Assembly: GCF_015687175.1 (NCBI RefSeq)
Contig: NZ_JADPQG010000002.1
Location: 620,001 to 684,000, forward strand
Source of the DNA: Reinekea sp. G2M2-21
GTDB taxonomy: Bacteria; Pseudomonadota; Gammaproteobacteria; Pseudomonadales; Natronospirillaceae
Direction: 5' to 3'
DNA: 64,000 nt
Made by a program: the position numbers and the translations under genes. The notes under the pieces are model-generated. The model was not told the DNA's origin. It did not search any database and saw only the letters and a program-made list of their open reading frames with translations. This document shows positions 62,382 through 64,000 of the stretch, piece after piece (position 1 is the stretch's first letter; each line of letters opens with the position of its first letter).

Positions 62382-63429
62382 ACGCGTTACGCCACCCAAC
62401 GGTATAGTCAGGCGTGTGGTGCATAAAGGCGACATCAATCATCGCGTTTATGCCCCAGGTTGATGGGATCCAGGGTGCCAGTGTTTGCACCCAGGGCGCC
62501 ATCGCAAAGCTCGGCCAACTGGCCCCGGCCATCAGCAAGAAGGGGACTGCCAGAGGCAGCAGCCAGATAATGGCCGACTCCTGCTCGCGAAAACCAATAC
62601 TGAGCACCATGCCGAAACCGATCACAGCCAGTAAGAAGGGCGTCACGACCGACAGCATTTGCAGGCCACTGCCTTCAATAAAAACACCTTGCCATGGGAG
62701 AATCATCCGGTAAAAAAAGACGATCAGCGCAAGACCACTGAGCAGGTAAATGCTGACGTGAGCCAACCACACCATAACCGGTTGCCCCAGCGGTCGCTGC
62801 ATTTCAAAGCGATAACCCCAATGCATTCCGAGTGCAATCATAATGACCTGTTGCACAATCACCAGAAAGACCGCCGGTACCAAATACTGCATGTAACTGG
62901 CGTTGTCGTTAAACAGTTGCGTGATGTCCAGTTTGATCGGGTCCGCCAGTTGTGCAGCGGTAATGCCATTACCTTCTAATGTCAGAAAGGCCTGTTCTGA
63001 ATAGCTTTCGTTTAAGGCTTGCAGTGTTTGTGCGATGGCGCGCATCGCCGTGCTGTAAACCAAAAAATTGTCTGCCTTGCCGCCATAAGCCATCACGACC
63101 TGTTGTTGATGAGCAATGCGCGTGTCAGCGAGATTGGGGATGTGTAGAAAAGCTTGCGCGTCCGTCTGCTGTTGCCAGACGGCTTGATCAGGCTCTCCGG
63201 GATAGACCGCAATCACCTGCAATTTCGGGTGAGCGTCGAACTGCGCTATCCAGTCACGGCTGGTCGCCGATTGTTGATCATCCCAAACGATCAGTGGAAT
63301 GTTATCCACCACGGCGTGCTGGTACGGTAGCGGGTAAAAGAATGCGTACAGAATCGGCGCACCGAGCAGAATCAACAATGCGCCACGATGTCGGTTTAGC
63401 CAGGAAATTTCTTGGATTAACGTGTTCAT
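62302..63429 (-). CDS. ABC-2 type permease (YhhJ/YbhR-like)
   Basis: A 375-residue membrane subunit of an exporter. A membrane helix near 15-35 is followed by a long extracytoplasmic loop (about 40-170), then five or six helices (AVFLVIVQQVIMIALGMHWGYRFEMQ, VSIYLLSGLALIVFFYRMILPW). This is the YhhJ/YbhR arrangement. It runs in tandem after the permease at 63443, 13 bases apart, as pairs of such subunits often do. Its 3' end overlaps the AraC gene. Confidence 0.85.
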   Translation of the reverse strand: MNTLIQEISWLNRHRGALLILLGAPILYAFFYPLPYQHAVVDNIPLIVWDDQQSATSRDWIAQFDAHPKLQVIAVYPGEPDQAVWQQQTDAQAFLHIPNLADTRIAHQQQVVMAYGGKADNFLVYSTAMRAIAQTLQALNESYSEQAFLTLEGNGITAAQLADPIKLDITQLFNDNASYMQYLVPAVFLVIVQQVIMIALGMHWGYRFEMQRPLGQPVMVWLAHVSIYLLSGLALIVFFYRMILPWQGVFIEGSGLQMLSVVTPFLLAVIGFGMVLSIGFREQESAIIWLLPLAVPFLLMAGASWPSFAMAPWVQTLAPWIPSTWGINAMIDVAFMHHTPDYTVGWRNAFIWLSLGLLLRVLVVGKAQAAAPSIA

Positions 63430-63442
63430 AGTTCGTGCCCTG

Positions 63443-64000
63443 TTAATGCTGATGCCAGAGTTCTTGTCGGGAAACTTTACTGCGCAGCAACATCATGCCG
63501 AGCACGCCAAAGCAAAGTGCAAAAACCGCTACAATAGACAGCTGCGGCCACACATCAAACAGATTTTGCTGCCAATGCAGGATGGCGTTCTGGCAACGCA
63601 CCAAAATTCCGATGGGTAAAAACGCCAGCCACAATTGAGAAACCCAATTCATATTGAACGTGGGAAAGGTGACGCCGATAAACGCGAAAGCCGGGGTGGT
63701 GTAAAACGCAGCCAAACTCAATGCCTGCCGGTAATTGGCCGTGAGCGCCACCACCAACAATCCTGCCGTATGGTAGCAAAACTGTGTTAGCCAACTGGCG
63801 ACGAGCAGGCTCGGCAGTGAAGCATAACCACCGGCGTTATTCTCCGCGAAAATGGCGACGTCAATCAGACCAATCCATAACGCCAATACCACCGCTGGTA
63901 TCAACAGCTTTGATGTCAAGGCGAGCGACAAGTGATTGCCACTAGCGCGGTACCACTGTTCAATGGTGCCATCTTTGAATTCTTTGCCGAGTGCGATCAC
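63443..64000 (-). CDS. ABC-2 type permease, N-terminal part beyond the window
   Basis: Only the last 185 residues or so are in the window; the gene continues past 64000. It is polytopic, with LIPAVVLALWIGLIDVAIFA, LVASWLTQFCYHTAGLLVVALTANYRQALSLAAFYTTPAFAFIGVTFP and a C-terminal helix VFALCFGVLGMMLL. The FEF/GTIEQWYRAS stretch before the helices matches the coupling region of the ABC-2 family (GTIEQL). It is a sister of the next permease and probably pairs with it. Confidence 0.82.
   Translation of the reverse strand: MIALGKEFKDGTIEQWYRASGNHLSLALTSKLLIPAVVLALWIGLIDVAIFAENNAGGYASLPSLLVASWLTQFCYHTAGLLVVALTANYRQALSLAAFYTTPAFAFIGVTFPTFNMNWVSQLWLAFLPIGILVRCQNAILHWQQNLFDVWPQLSIVAVFALCFGVLGMMLLRSKVSRQELWHQH

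Overview
The window looks like the chromosome of a marine-type gammaproteobacterium, possibly Oceanospirillales (Saccharospirillaceae/Reinekea-like; this is inference from gene content and no 16S is present). The strongest clue is the conserved housekeeping block hemF-tsaC-dprA-lysM on the minus strand, divergent from def-fmt-rsmB-(insertion)-trkA-trkH on the plus strand, with glyQ-glyS further on. No rRNA, tRNA or CRISPR array was seen.

Layout. 1-8.5 kb: the end of selO, a type II NADH dehydrogenase, a MITE-like repeat, a HAD phosphatase with a DUF3081 protein, a giant membrane KAP-type NTPase with a periplasmic BNR-like domain, and a membrane-anchored protein of unknown function. 8.5-13.7 kb: thioredoxin, Ap4A phosphorylase-like protein, globin, ThpR, a degenerate MEMO protein, an LRAT-like protein, a FrnE-type DsbA and a cysteine-less glutaredoxin. 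13.7-25 kb: the conserved core, interrupted between rsmB and trkA by a DUF1330 gene and its LysR neighbour. 25-31.8 kb: small accessory genes, an outer-membrane barrel, and glyQS. 31.9-34.9 kb: rhomboid protease plus a zinc-finger/TPR membrane protein. 35.4-42.6 kb: a nucleotidyltransferase-GNAT fusion and a three-gene envelope operon (lytic transglycosylase/C39 peptidase, anchored helical-repeat protein, large lipoprotein). 43-48.8 kb: AraC regulator, a metallopeptidase-propeller-barrel protein and a NatAB-type ABC exporter. 48.9-53.9 kb: a visibly AT-richer accessory island with unknown genes, a signal peptidase I paralogue and wrecked transposases (REP-associated tyrosine type and IS30). 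54.1-57.4 kb: an operon of a tiny membrane peptide, XRE-TerB, NfeD and two SPFH proteins. 57.7-64 kb: a PurA paralogue with a divergent LysR, the second repeat copy, a periplasmic solute-binding-like protein, an AraC regulator and two ABC-2 permeases (one cut by the window end).

Best candidates for undescribed biology: the three-gene envelope operon with four tandem Cys-rich repeats in its first protein; the KAP NTPase with a periplasmic propeller-like sensor; the SPFH/NfeD/TerB operon headed by a 29-residue membrane peptide; the peptidase-propeller-barrel protein linked to NatAB; and the inverted pair of dispersed repeats at about 2.1-2.6 kb and 60.0-60.3 kb. Start sites were moved from the longest open frame wherever a ribosome binding site, signal peptide or family N-terminus argued for it.
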